NCBI GenBank assembly: GCA_031393505.1 | Contig: JANMVX010000270.1 | Span: 1-64,000 of the forward strand | DNA length: 64,000 nucleotides | Origin: JANYHF01 sp031393505 | GTDB lineage: Bacteria > Pseudomonadota > Alphaproteobacteria > Rhizobiales > Hyphomicrobiaceae | Direction: 5' to 3' | Shown: piece after piece, positions 7,968 through 15,323 of the stretch | How positions within the stretch are numbered: the stretch's first letter is position 1 | How the letters are laid out: every line of letters begins with the position of its first letter | Notes under the pieces: model-generated | Database searches by the model: none | The model's input: the letters and a program-made list of their open reading frames with translations, nothing else | Told to the model about the DNA's origin: nothing | Made by a program: the position numbers and the translations under genes

Positions 7968-8609
7968 ATGACCACACTTTTCGCCCGGATCGGCGCGCCG
8001 CTTGCGGCCTGCCTAGTGTTCACTACCCTTTTCGCCGCCCCCGCCCAGGCCGACAAGATCGCCAACAAAATGGCGGTCTTCGCTTTCCTCGACAAGGTCA
8101 CCGCGCGCATTTCCAAAAAGGCGGTGCCCTTGAACGCCACGGTCCTGTTCGGTTCGCTGAAGGTCACCGCGCGCGCCTGCTTCACGCGGCCGTTGACCGA
8201 GGAACCCAAGACCACCGGCTTTGTCGAGGTGCAGGACCAGAAGCTGGACGGCAGCATCGTCACGATCTTTTCCGGCTGGATGCTGGCGCAAAGCCCCGGC
8301 CTGCACGCCGTCGAGCATCCGGTCTATGACGTCTGGCTGACCGACTGCGACAAGCCGGGCAACGCGCCAGTCGCCGCCGCCGCCGCGCCAGCGCAGCCGC
8401 CCGCCGCCAAGCCGGTGAAGCAGGCCAAGGCCGCCGGCGCAGCGCCCGCTACCGCGGCAGATGTGTTCCAGGACGCCGCCGATCCCGCCCTCGGTCCGGC
8501 CGCGGACCCGAACCTCCTCGATCCCGCCGCCGCCGAGGCGCAACCGGGCGACGCCACCACCGTGCCGGACGTGCTGCCGCTGAAAAAGCATCGCGTGAAG
8601 CGGCAATAA
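7968..8609 (+). CDS. DUF2155 domain exported protein
   Basis: A 213-residue protein with a signal peptide (hydrophobic stretch to about residue 28, cleavage near APAQA-DK). The DUF2155 core follows at residues 30-130, with the family landmarks KMAVFAFLDKVTARI, FGSLKVTARACFTRP, GFVEVQDQ and FSGWMLAQSPGLHAVEHPVYDVW. Two conserved cysteines (in ARACF and LTDCDK) may form a disulfide in the periplasm. The C-terminal 80 residues are Ala/Pro-rich and variable. The function is unknown. In alphaproteobacteria it commonly sits between aat and NDUFA12; here it follows NDUFA12 with a methyltransferase between. Confidence 0.88.
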   Translation: MTTLFARIGAPLAACLVFTTLFAAPAQADKIANKMAVFAFLDKVTARISKKAVPLNATVLFGSLKVTARACFTRPLTEEPKTTGFVEVQDQKLDGSIVTIFSGWMLAQSPGLHAVEHPVYDVWLTDCDKPGNAPVAAAAAPAQPPAAKPVKQAKAAGAAPATAADVFQDAADPALGPAADPNLLDPAAAEAQPGDATTVPDVLPLKKHRVKRQ

Positions 8610-8714
8610 TCTTGCGCAAGCCGCACCAACCGGTGGCCCACCCGCCCTAATCACAGCGCCGCGCTTGACACGCTTCCCGCGCGCTCCTTATATCCGCCAG
8701 TCTTACGCAAGGAC

Positions 8715-8791
8715 GGCGGGATAGCTCAGTTGGTTAGAGCGGCGGAATCATAATCCGTAGGTCCCCGGTTCAAGTCCGGGTCTCGCTACCA
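8715..8791 (+). tRNA. tRNA-Met (anticodon CAT, probably elongator)
   Basis: A 77-base cloverleaf with encoded CCA (8789-8791). Acceptor GGCGGGA pairs with TCTCGCT with two G-T wobbles. The D-arm is AGCTCAGTTGGTTAGAGC, the anticodon loop ATCATAA gives CAT, and the T-arm is GGTTCAAGTCC. The 5' end is not the unpaired CGCGGG of initiator tRNA, so elongator Met is more likely; tRNA-Ile2, also read from a CAT gene, is less likely given overall similarity to alphaproteobacterial Met. Confidence 0.92.
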
Positions 8792-8882
8792 CTCTTCTTG
8801 CGGCGCGTCGGCGGACGAAACGCTTGCCAAACGCTCAAGCCGCGTGGAACTGTACCCGCCCAAGACAGTTCTGGCGCTATCA

Positions 8883-9710
8883 ATGCCGTTTGACCTGCCC
8901 CTCAACGAACCAACCCTGCGCCTCGCCGCCTTCGTGTCGGTGCTGGCAATCGTGGCCCTGGCAGAATTTTTGCGCCCGCGCCGGCGCAAACAGTTCCCGC
9001 GCTGGACGCGCTGGCCGACCAACCTCGGCATGGTCGCCCTGGCGACACTCGCGGTCCGGCTCCTGAGCTTTCTCGGCGGCCATGTCGCCCTCCCGATGGT
9101 CGCAGTCGCCGCCGCCCTGCTGGCAGAGCAGAGCGGCTGGGGCCTCCTGCACGGGCTGGCCTGGCCGCTCTGGCTGGAGGCCATCCTCGGCTTTATCGCC
9201 CTCGACTTCGCCATCTGGCTCGCCCACGTCGCCTCGCACAAAGTCCCGCTGCTGTGGCGCGTGCACCGCGTGCATCACGCCGACCGCGACTTCGACGTCA
9301 CCACGGCGCTGCGCTTCCACCCCATCGAGATCGTGCTCTCGATGCTGTACAAAGTCGTCTGGGTGCTGGCGCTCGGCCCCTCCGTGGCGACCGTGATCGG
9401 GTTCGAGGTGGTCCTGAACGCCCTGGCGATGGTCAACCACGCCAACCTCGCGCTGCCGCTGCCGGCCGACCGGCTGCTGCGGCTGCTGATCGTCACGCCC
9501 GACATGCACCGCGTGCATCATTCGGTGCGGTCGAGCGAGCACAACCACAATTTCGGGTTCAATTTGGCGGTCTGGGACCGGGTTTTTGGGGTTTATACGG
9601 ACCAGCCGGTTGATGGGCACGAGGGGATGACGATCGGGCTGATGGAGTTTCAGACGGAGGCGCCGGTGCGGTTGGGGTGGAGTTTGCGGTTGCCGTTTTG
9701 GGGGCGGTGA
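8883..9710 (+). CDS. Sterol desaturase / fatty acid hydroxylase family membrane protein
   Basis: An integral membrane di-iron oxygenase-type protein of about 275 residues. The histidine clusters are all visible: HVASHKVPLLWRVHRVHH in the centre, a lone histidine in MVNHANL, and HRVHHS near the C-terminus. Four or so hydrophobic segments occupy the N-terminal half. The family hydroxylates or desaturates lipid chains; the exact lipid is unknown. The start is uncertain: ATG 8883 (MPFDLPLNEP) or an in-frame GTG at 8844, neither with a clear ribosome site. It follows tRNA-Met. Confidence 0.88.
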   Translation: MPFDLPLNEPTLRLAAFVSVLAIVALAEFLRPRRRKQFPRWTRWPTNLGMVALATLAVRLLSFLGGHVALPMVAVAAALLAEQSGWGLLHGLAWPLWLEAILGFIALDFAIWLAHVASHKVPLLWRVHRVHHADRDFDVTTALRFHPIEIVLSMLYKVVWVLALGPSVATVIGFEVVLNALAMVNHANLALPLPADRLLRLLIVTPDMHRVHHSVRSSEHNHNFGFNLAVWDRVFGVYTDQPVDGHEGMTIGLMEFQTEAPVRLGWSLRLPFWGR

Positions 9711-9764
9711 GGGGGGGCACAGAAGCAAACGTGATCTGGACGACGGTCGGCTGACCTTCCAACC

Positions 9765-10556
9765 CTATCCCTTTAGCAACTTGTCCAGCTGTTGCTGCAC
9801 CGTTCGCCCGATCCTGAAATTGAACTTGCGCCAGAAGGCGTAGAACGCCTCGCATGTTTCGAACTCACCCTTCGGCGTCTTGAGATCAGAAATCGTCTGT
9901 ACCGCGCCGATATACTCGCGCGTCGTCGAGGACCGCCGTTTCGATCCGATCCGCCAGGTCTCCTGCACGATGAGATCGAGATCCTCGACGCGCCCATCGC
10001 TGGCCTCATTGAGAGTGTAGATAGCTATCAACGACAGATGCGTTCCATAGTCCTGGAACGGACGGAATGTGCCCGGCCACTTAAGCTGTGGGTACCGAAA
10101 GTATGTGTTGCCCGTATAAAGCGTGATGCGGCTCTGCGTCTGCCCTGAAACGCGCCCGGTCTTGCCCACCCTCCGCCGCGCCGCCTTGATATCGAGCGCA
10201 TGCGGAACATCACCAAAGGCCGGTCCGGCGATCTCGACATCAGGATAGCCCCGCTCGGTGCCGCGTTGCGCTGCGGCGCCTTTCACCGCGCCCAGCTCGC
10301 CGATCAGGAACGCGATCAGCGAGACCTCCAACACATTCGCCAACGCCGCCGGTTCCTTCGGCAACGGCAGAAAATGCCCACCCGCCTTGAGCTTGGCCTG
10401 CAATTCCGCCTCGTCCTCCGCAGTGACCGGAAACGATGGCGTCTTGCCTGCGCGATACACGGCCACCGGCTCCAGCCGATACCGTCCGCAGGCGGCGCGC
10501 AGCCAAGCCAGCAGCTTGTCGCGACCCTCATCTGCCGGTAGTGGCCGCTTGACCAT
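9765..10556 (-). CDS. EcoRV-family type II restriction endonuclease
   Basis: A 263-residue protein. Comparison from memory with EcoRV (245 residues) aligns all catalytic residues at identical spacing. EcoRV E45, D74, D90 and K92 correspond to E77 (in NVLEVSL), D106 (in GYPDVE), and D122 and K124 (in HALDIKAA). Further matches are TLYTGNTYFRY to TLGGYTSFIRN, the FQDYGTHLSLIAIYTL helix, LIVQETWRIGSKRR..T and FYAFWRKF near the end. It should cut DNA in a Mg2+-dependent way at a short palindrome. It is divergent from a C5-cytosine methyltransferase starting 192 bases away, which is presumably its partner. EcoRV itself pairs with an adenine methylase, so the specificity is probably different. Confidence 0.82.
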   Translation of the reverse strand: MVKRPLPADEGRDKLLAWLRAACGRYRLEPVAVYRAGKTPSFPVTAEDEAELQAKLKAGGHFLPLPKEPAALANVLEVSLIAFLIGELGAVKGAAAQRGTERGYPDVEIAGPAFGDVPHALDIKAARRRVGKTGRVSGQTQSRITLYTGNTYFRYPQLKWPGTFRPFQDYGTHLSLIAIYTLNEASDGRVEDLDLIVQETWRIGSKRRSSTTREYIGAVQTISDLKTPKGEFETCEAFYAFWRKFNFRIGRTVQQQLDKLLKG

Positions 10557-10704
10557 GTTTCCCCCGTGGAGATCGCCTATCTCAACTCGTCTGCCCGGCG
10601 ATCACGCAGATACACTGTCAAAACCAAAGCGCCGATTCGGCTGTAGCCGCAGACTCGGTTTCGGCGGCCGAACGGAAATAGCAAATTGACGCCGATCCTC
10701 ATTT

Positions 10705-10719
10705 GTTCTATTAACGTTC
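10705..10719. promoter_or_regulatory. Perfect GTTC-N7-GTTC (LexA-type) site between restriction and modification genes
   Basis: GTTC at 10705-10708 and again at 10716-10719, with a seven-base TATTAAC spacer, is the alphaproteobacterial LexA consensus. It ends 29 bases before the methyltransferase ATG. The right half overlaps an inverted repeat CGTTC-CAA-GAACG (10715-10727), which could instead be an operator for methylase autoregulation. The site is by sequence only; two such matches could occur by chance in 64 kb. Confidence 0.45.
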
Positions 10720-10748
10720 CAAGAACGAAAGTGTCAAGGGGGCATCGG

Positions 10749-11963
10749 ATGCTCAAAGCAATCAGCCTGTTCACTGGGGTTGGCGGCCTGGACTACGGTT
10801 TTGATGCCGCCGGGTTCCAAACGGCGGTGGCGCTGGAAATGGACGCCGTCAGCTGCCGCACGCTGCGCCTCAACCGCGACTGGCCGCTGATCGAACGCGA
10901 CATCCACGCCGTCCCCTCAAAGGAGCTGCTCCGCGCGGCAAAACTGAAAAAGGGGCAGGCGGACGTTCTGATCGGCGGCCCGCCCTGCCAGCCCTTTTCC
11001 AAATCCGGCTACTGGGCGCGCGGCGACGCGCTGCGCCTGGACGATCCCCGCGCCGATACGTTGACGGCCTACCTGCGCGTGCTGCGCGATACGCAGCCAA
11101 AGAGCTTCCTGCTTGAGAACGTCACCGGCCTCGCCTACAAGGGCAAGAGCGAAGGGCTCGACCGCATTCTCGCCGGCGTCGCGCAGATCAACCGCGAGAC
11201 TGGCAGCGACTACCGCCCGGTCTGGCAGGTGGTGGACGCCGCCAGCTACGGCGTGCCGCAGCACCGCGAGCGCGTGTTCATCGTTGCGAGCCGCGACGGC
11301 AAGACGTTCAAGTTTCCTGAGGCCACGCACGGCGACGCGGGCCAGCCGGATGTGGCCAAAGAGCCCTATCGCACGGCCTGGGATGCGCTCGGCGATCTGC
11401 CTCAGCACCCCAACGATCCCGCGTTGAAAATGGGCGGCAAATGGGCCGATCTGCTGCCCAGCATCCCGGAAGGCGAGAACTATCTCTGGCACACGCCACG
11501 CGGCGGCGGCCTGCCGCTGTTCGGCTGGCGCACCCGGTTCTGGAGCTTTCTCCTAAAACTCTCCAAGGACCGCCCGTCCTGGACCATCCAGGCCCAGCCG
11601 GGACCGGCGACCGGGCCGTTCCACTGGACCAACCGGCGGCTGTCGGCGCAGGAACTGTGCCGGTTGCAGACATTTCCGGAGGGGATGCGGTTCGACTGCG
11701 GGCTCGGCGAAGTGCAGCGGATGCTGGGCAACGCCGTGCCGTCGCTGGTGGCGGAGGTGATCGCGCGGGAAATGCTGCAGCAGTTGTTTGGGGAGGAGGT
11801 GAGGGGGGACGGGCCGGTGTTGCTGCCGGTGCGGCGGGCGGCGGCTCCGCCGCCGGAGGCGGTGCGGGCGGTGGCGCGGGGGTTTTTGGCGCTGGCGGGG
11901 GAGCACGCCGCGCATCCGGGGACGGGGTTGGGGAACAGGGCTAGGGTGAGGGTGGCGGCTTAG
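10749..11963 (+). CDS. DNA (cytosine-5)-methyltransferase
   Basis: A 404-residue modification enzyme of a type II system. All main C5-MTase motifs are present in order: I (SLFTGVGGLDYGF), IV with catalytic Cys (GGPPCQPFS), VI (ENV), VIII (QHRERVF), IX (RRLSAQELCRLQTFPE) and X (LGNAVPSLVAEVI). The target-recognition region lies between VIII and IX. The last 60 residues after motif X are Ala/Gly/Arg-rich and low complexity, perhaps a dispensable tail. Start chosen at MLKAISLF, behind an AAGGGGGC-type site. It is divergent from the EcoRV-family nuclease. Confidence 0.93.
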   Translation: MLKAISLFTGVGGLDYGFDAAGFQTAVALEMDAVSCRTLRLNRDWPLIERDIHAVPSKELLRAAKLKKGQADVLIGGPPCQPFSKSGYWARGDALRLDDPRADTLTAYLRVLRDTQPKSFLLENVTGLAYKGKSEGLDRILAGVAQINRETGSDYRPVWQVVDAASYGVPQHRERVFIVASRDGKTFKFPEATHGDAGQPDVAKEPYRTAWDALGDLPQHPNDPALKMGGKWADLLPSIPEGENYLWHTPRGGGLPLFGWRTRFWSFLLKLSKDRPSWTIQAQPGPATGPFHWTNRRLSAQELCRLQTFPEGMRFDCGLGEVQRMLGNAVPSLVAEVIAREMLQQLFGEEVRGDGPVLLPVRRAAAPPPEAVRAVARGFLALAGEHAAHPGTGLGNRARVRVAA

Positions 11964-11995
11964 GGGTATAAATCGATGCAACAACGGGAAACACT

Positions 11996-12984
11996 ATGCA
12001 AAGTGGGATTCGGCGAGTTTATTTTTATGATCTCGAATTAGGCGTGAACAAGGAGAAAGCAACTCCGCCGCCAATGGATGATGTTTTGCGCGCTATCAAG
12101 GCTCGTGTTGACGCACGGCAGGCCGTGCATCCAATAAACAAGCGGACAGCTCACCTTGAGATTGGGGATATGACAGTTGATTCAGTGAATAATTGCGCCA
12201 TATTGTTGTTAAAATATCTGACACAACCTTGCCTGATCCATATTTCTCAAATCCCAACGCTGGAACTTCTCGAGTTGCGCGAAAAGAGGATGGAGAAGGT
12301 CGCGGGTTTGGCGCACATTTGCTGATTTCGACATTGCAAGAGTCGGATCGCCCAAATCACTACTTGGCATTGCTCGAAAAAAATCAAGGCCTGCACCGGA
12401 GCTTCGTCGAGAGGTTGCTGCAGGCCGTTTTGCGAGGTCAGTACAAAGAGGATGAAGATTTCTTTTCTTGTGCTGACAGCACAGGTGCGCGCAATCGAGA
12501 CGGCAAGTCAAAGCTCGTGAAATTCCGACCAATGATAACTTTCACTGGGCATCCCTCCGAAACGCTAATTCAAGAACTTGATGGCGGAACAATAAAAGAC
12601 ATTGTGCTGACTAAAGACAATGCTATGGTGCCATTCGGTTCCCAGGTTTGGCTCAAAAGTAGTGAGAGTACGTTACGGCTAAAAGCATCTGCCAGAGGAC
12701 CGCTGACTCGAGTGATCGATTCCGTGCGATCCGCCCTAAAGGAGCCTGATGCAAAAAAATATCAAAAAGCGAGAGTTCGATTTGTAAAGCCTGATAAGAC
12801 GACAGATAGCGTCGAGTTTGATTTGACAACCGGTAATCCAATAGATGAAAAATATGTAAAGTCACGTTTGATATCCGACATCGAGCCGATCATGGATGAT
12901 AGCTCTGATAGTATCGTCGAGCATTTTTCGGATCGGTTAGTTGTTGAATTAAAGGGCCATCGGGCCGCAGGCGGAAGCATTTGA
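11996..12984 (+). pseudogene. Frameshifted gene of unknown function (accessory island)
   Basis: Two overlapping open frames make one continuous protein of about 329 residues if the reading shifts by -1 at TTAAAATA (A-run 12211-12214). The first part (MQSGIRRVYFYDLELGV...) ends NNCAILLLK, and the other frame continues ISDTTLPDPYFSNPNAG...GEGRGFGAHLLIS to the stop at 12982-12984. Loss of one A from a run of five would explain this. Slippage on GTTAAAA or a sequencing error are alternatives. The sequence is soluble, charged and lower in GC than its neighbours. I do not recognise the family. Its stop overlaps the start of a membrane protein gene, so the two likely work as a pair, plausibly in defence given the adjacent restriction genes. 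Confidence 0.65.
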
Positions 12985-13607
12985 TGGTGGGTGCAATGAG
13001 TATTGATTGGATTGCGCTTCGGTACGAGTTGGGAAGGTGGGCTGCATACAGGCGGATCAATCATCCGTCGATGTCGCTTTACGTATGGGTCTTGCCTCTT
13101 CTTCTCTCAGTTCCCGTGACACTGTTATGGGCACTGTTGCCCATCAAGCCATCGCTGGTCGCAACGAGCGGCGGGCTCTTAGCAAGCATCCTAATTGTAG
13201 TGGCGACGTTGCCTGGGTTTTACATTGCCGCTCTCGCTGCCGTCGCGACTTTTGATCGACCCGAAATGGACGAAGCGATGCCGGATCCGTGCCCCACTAT
13301 TCCAGTATTGCGTTCTGGTCGATGGATTGACGCAGAGTTGACGAGGAGGTCATTTCTGACCTACCTGTTTTCGTATCTATCTATTATGAGTATCTTAGTC
13401 GCAGTATTATGTGTCGGAGGCCAGCTGGTAGGGCCATATTTGGTGGCGATTTTGAAGTCGGTAACTAATGTCGCCACGCGCCAGCACATGTCGTGGTATA
13501 TAGGTTTGTCGTATATGTCTGTCTTACTGTATCTTTGCGCTAGTATTGCTGTATCGACTCTGCACGGAATCTACTTTATCTCGGAGCGAATGCATCAACC
13601 ACACTGA
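12984..13607 (+). CDS. Four-helix membrane protein, partner of the frameshifted gene
   Basis: A 207-residue protein with four predicted transmembrane segments: about residues 25-48 (YVWVLPLLLSVPVTLLWALL), 55-85, 120-150 and 170-195. A hydrophilic stretch with DRPEMDEAMPDPCPTIPVLR lies between segments 2 and 3. The ATG overlaps the upstream stop (TGATG), indicating translational coupling; a second ATG 12 bases on is also possible. Low GC. No family recognised. A cytoplasmic protein coupled to a small membrane protein recalls sensor/effector layouts of abortive-infection systems, but that is inference only. Confidence 0.7.
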   Translation: MVGAMSIDWIALRYELGRWAAYRRINHPSMSLYVWVLPLLLSVPVTLLWALLPIKPSLVATSGGLLASILIVVATLPGFYIAALAAVATFDRPEMDEAMPDPCPTIPVLRSGRWIDAELTRRSFLTYLFSYLSIMSILVAVLCVGGQLVGPYLVAILKSVTNVATRQHMSWYIGLSYMSVLLYLCASIAVSTLHGIYFISERMHQPH

Positions 13608-13643
13608 TTCGCGTAATAGCTTATTCTTGGTAATTGAATCCCC

Positions 13644-14366
13644 CTACCCCTCATACCGATACCCCACCCCTCTGACCGTCACGATCACCTCCGGACGCGC
13701 CGGATCCCGCTCGATCTTCGCCCGCAGCCGCGAAATCCGGATGTCCAAACTCCGGTCCAGCGGGGTCCACCCCCGCCCATGCGCCAGCAGCACCAGTTCG
13801 TCGCGCGACAGTGCCCGGTTCGGATGCCCGGCGAACACAGCCAGCAGGCTCTGCTCCATCAGCGTCAGCGGGATCGGCGCACCGGCGCCCGACACCAGCC
13901 GCCGGCTCGCGGGGTCGTAGCGGCAGTCGCCGAAGCGGGCGCCCTGCCCCTCCAGCCGTCCCTGCTCCAGCCCGCGCGCCACCGACAACCGCCGCAAGAT
14001 CGCTTTTACCCGCGCCAACACTTCGCACAACTCCGCCGGTTTGGCCAGGCAGTCGTCGGCGCCGGCTTCCAGACTGCAGATGCGGGCGAGGCAGTCGGCG
14101 CCCGAGGCCAGCATCAGGATGCCGAAGCGGTTGCGGGCGCTGAGGCGGCGGGCCAGCGCCAGGGGGTCGGCGTCGGGCAAGTCGTCGTCGAGGATGACCA
14201 GGTCGGCGCCGCGCTCGCCAAGCAGGCGGTCGAGGCGGTAGGCGCTGGCGACCGGGGAGAGGGCGAAGCCGTGCTCGGTGAGATAGGCGTCCATCGGGAC
14301 GGAGCGGGCGGGATCGGGGGAGAGGACGGCGAGGTGCGCGGCGCGTTGCCGACTATCGAAGGGCAT
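13644..14366 (-). CDS. OmpR-family response regulator with atypical receiver
   Basis: 240 residues. The N-terminal receiver (about 11-125) has the phosphoacceptor region VILDDDLPDADP (Asp60) and the conserved lysine in LAKP (Lys109). The usual acidic pair after strand 1 is reduced to LSPDPA with one aspartate, so phosphorylation chemistry may be altered. The C-terminal winged helix (about 140-238) ends in ISRLRAKIERDP...IVTVRGVGYRYEG, typical of OmpR/PhoB DNA-binding domains. The start MPFDSRQ is the first with a plausible leader. No kinase is adjacent; an Hpt protein gene lies just upstream on the same strand, suggesting a phosphorelay. Confidence 0.87.
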   Translation of the reverse strand: MPFDSRQRAAHLAVLSPDPARSVPMDAYLTEHGFALSPVASAYRLDRLLGERGADLVILDDDLPDADPLALARRLSARNRFGILMLASGADCLARICSLEAGADDCLAKPAELCEVLARVKAILRRLSVARGLEQGRLEGQGARFGDCRYDPASRRLVSGAGAPIPLTLMEQSLLAVFAGHPNRALSRDELVLLAHGRGWTPLDRSLDIRISRLRAKIERDPARPEVIVTVRGVGYRYEG

Positions 14367-14383
14367 GGCGAACTCAACTCCAT

Positions 14384-14405
14384 CATGTTTCGGCTCTGAA
14401 ACATG
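14384..14405. promoter_or_regulatory. Possible operator upstream of the response regulator
   Basis: A perfect 8-bp inverted repeat CATGTTTC/GAAACATG with a six-base centre lies 18 bases upstream of the response regulator start. It could be a self-regulatory binding site or a leader hairpin. Sequence symmetry is the only evidence. Confidence 0.35.
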
Positions 14406-14617
14406 GGTCGCGGCGGGGCGACGGTTGGTTCGAAACTGTGTTGCGACGCGCCCGGCCCCATAGACCAGATGGGAGGCGATGCAACGGTCGCCAAGAGGGC
14501 CGGGGCAAATATTGTTGCGCGGAATTACCGCGCGCGATCCGTGGCTTACGCGGAAGTGCGGGTGGCGCAACGGGGCGCATCGTGGACACAACAGGACGCA
14601 ACAGCCAGTGCCTTGAT

Positions 14618-15034
14618 TCAACAGCGCGGGAGCGTGCTCTTCGGCGTGGCGGCGGCGATGGCCTGGCGCGTCTCCAGAATGAGCGTGGCGATGGCGAGCG
14701 CGGCGTCATGCATCTGCATCACGGTGCCGGCGGCCTCGGGTCCCTCGAACTGCTTGCAGACCTGCGCCAGCCGGAAAGCGCCCAAGTTGAGCGAGACGCC
14801 CTTCAGGGTGTGCACGGCCATGCGCCAGGATTTGCAATCGTGGGCGGCTTTCAGGTCGGCGACATACTTGGGCGTTTCGGCCAGGAACAGCTCCAGAACC
14901 TCGTTGCGCAGCACCGGATCGCCGAGCGTTTGGTGGTCCAGATGTCGCAAATCGAGCAGCGGCTGGCCTTCGAGCGCCACGGGGGTGGGCGCGTCCATCT
15001 CGGATCCGAAACTCTGCATGCCTGAGCGTTCCAT
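14618..15034 (-). CDS. Hpt-domain phosphotransfer protein
   Basis: A 138-residue protein whose central helix pair carries the phosphotransfer histidine (His75) in AVHTLKGVSLNLGAFRLAQVCKQFE. The length is that of a single Hpt domain. It would pass phosphate between a hybrid kinase and a response regulator, perhaps the atypical OmpR-type regulator encoded 250 bases downstream on the same strand. In-frame ATGs at residues 6 and 13 are alternative starts. The gap between the two genes holds only the CATGTTTC palindrome. Confidence 0.85.
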   Translation of the reverse strand: MERSGMQSFGSEMDAPTPVALEGQPLLDLRHLDHQTLGDPVLRNEVLELFLAETPKYVADLKAAHDCKSWRMAVHTLKGVSLNLGAFRLAQVCKQFEGPEAAGTVMQMHDAALAIATLILETRQAIAAATPKSTLPRC

Positions 15035-15323
15035 CTCTGCGCCTTCGGGATTTCCCGTAACACACCCGCTGAGAGCCAGTTTTAGCCACCGTGCGCTAAA
15101 GTCCGGTTAAGGCCGGGCGCATTCCCAGCGCGACCACCACGATTCCGCCAAAAACCACGGCGACTGATAGACCGAACCTGGGTTTATGCCATGCTATCAA
15201 CAGGATTGTTGCGTACGGTTTATGCAACCGTGGCATTGCGGCTGGGCGTGGCCGGATGACTAGGCTAGGCTGGAGACCGTCGCATCGGGGGCTGATGCAA
15301 CCGGTCGGTCTGCGTGGCCTGCG

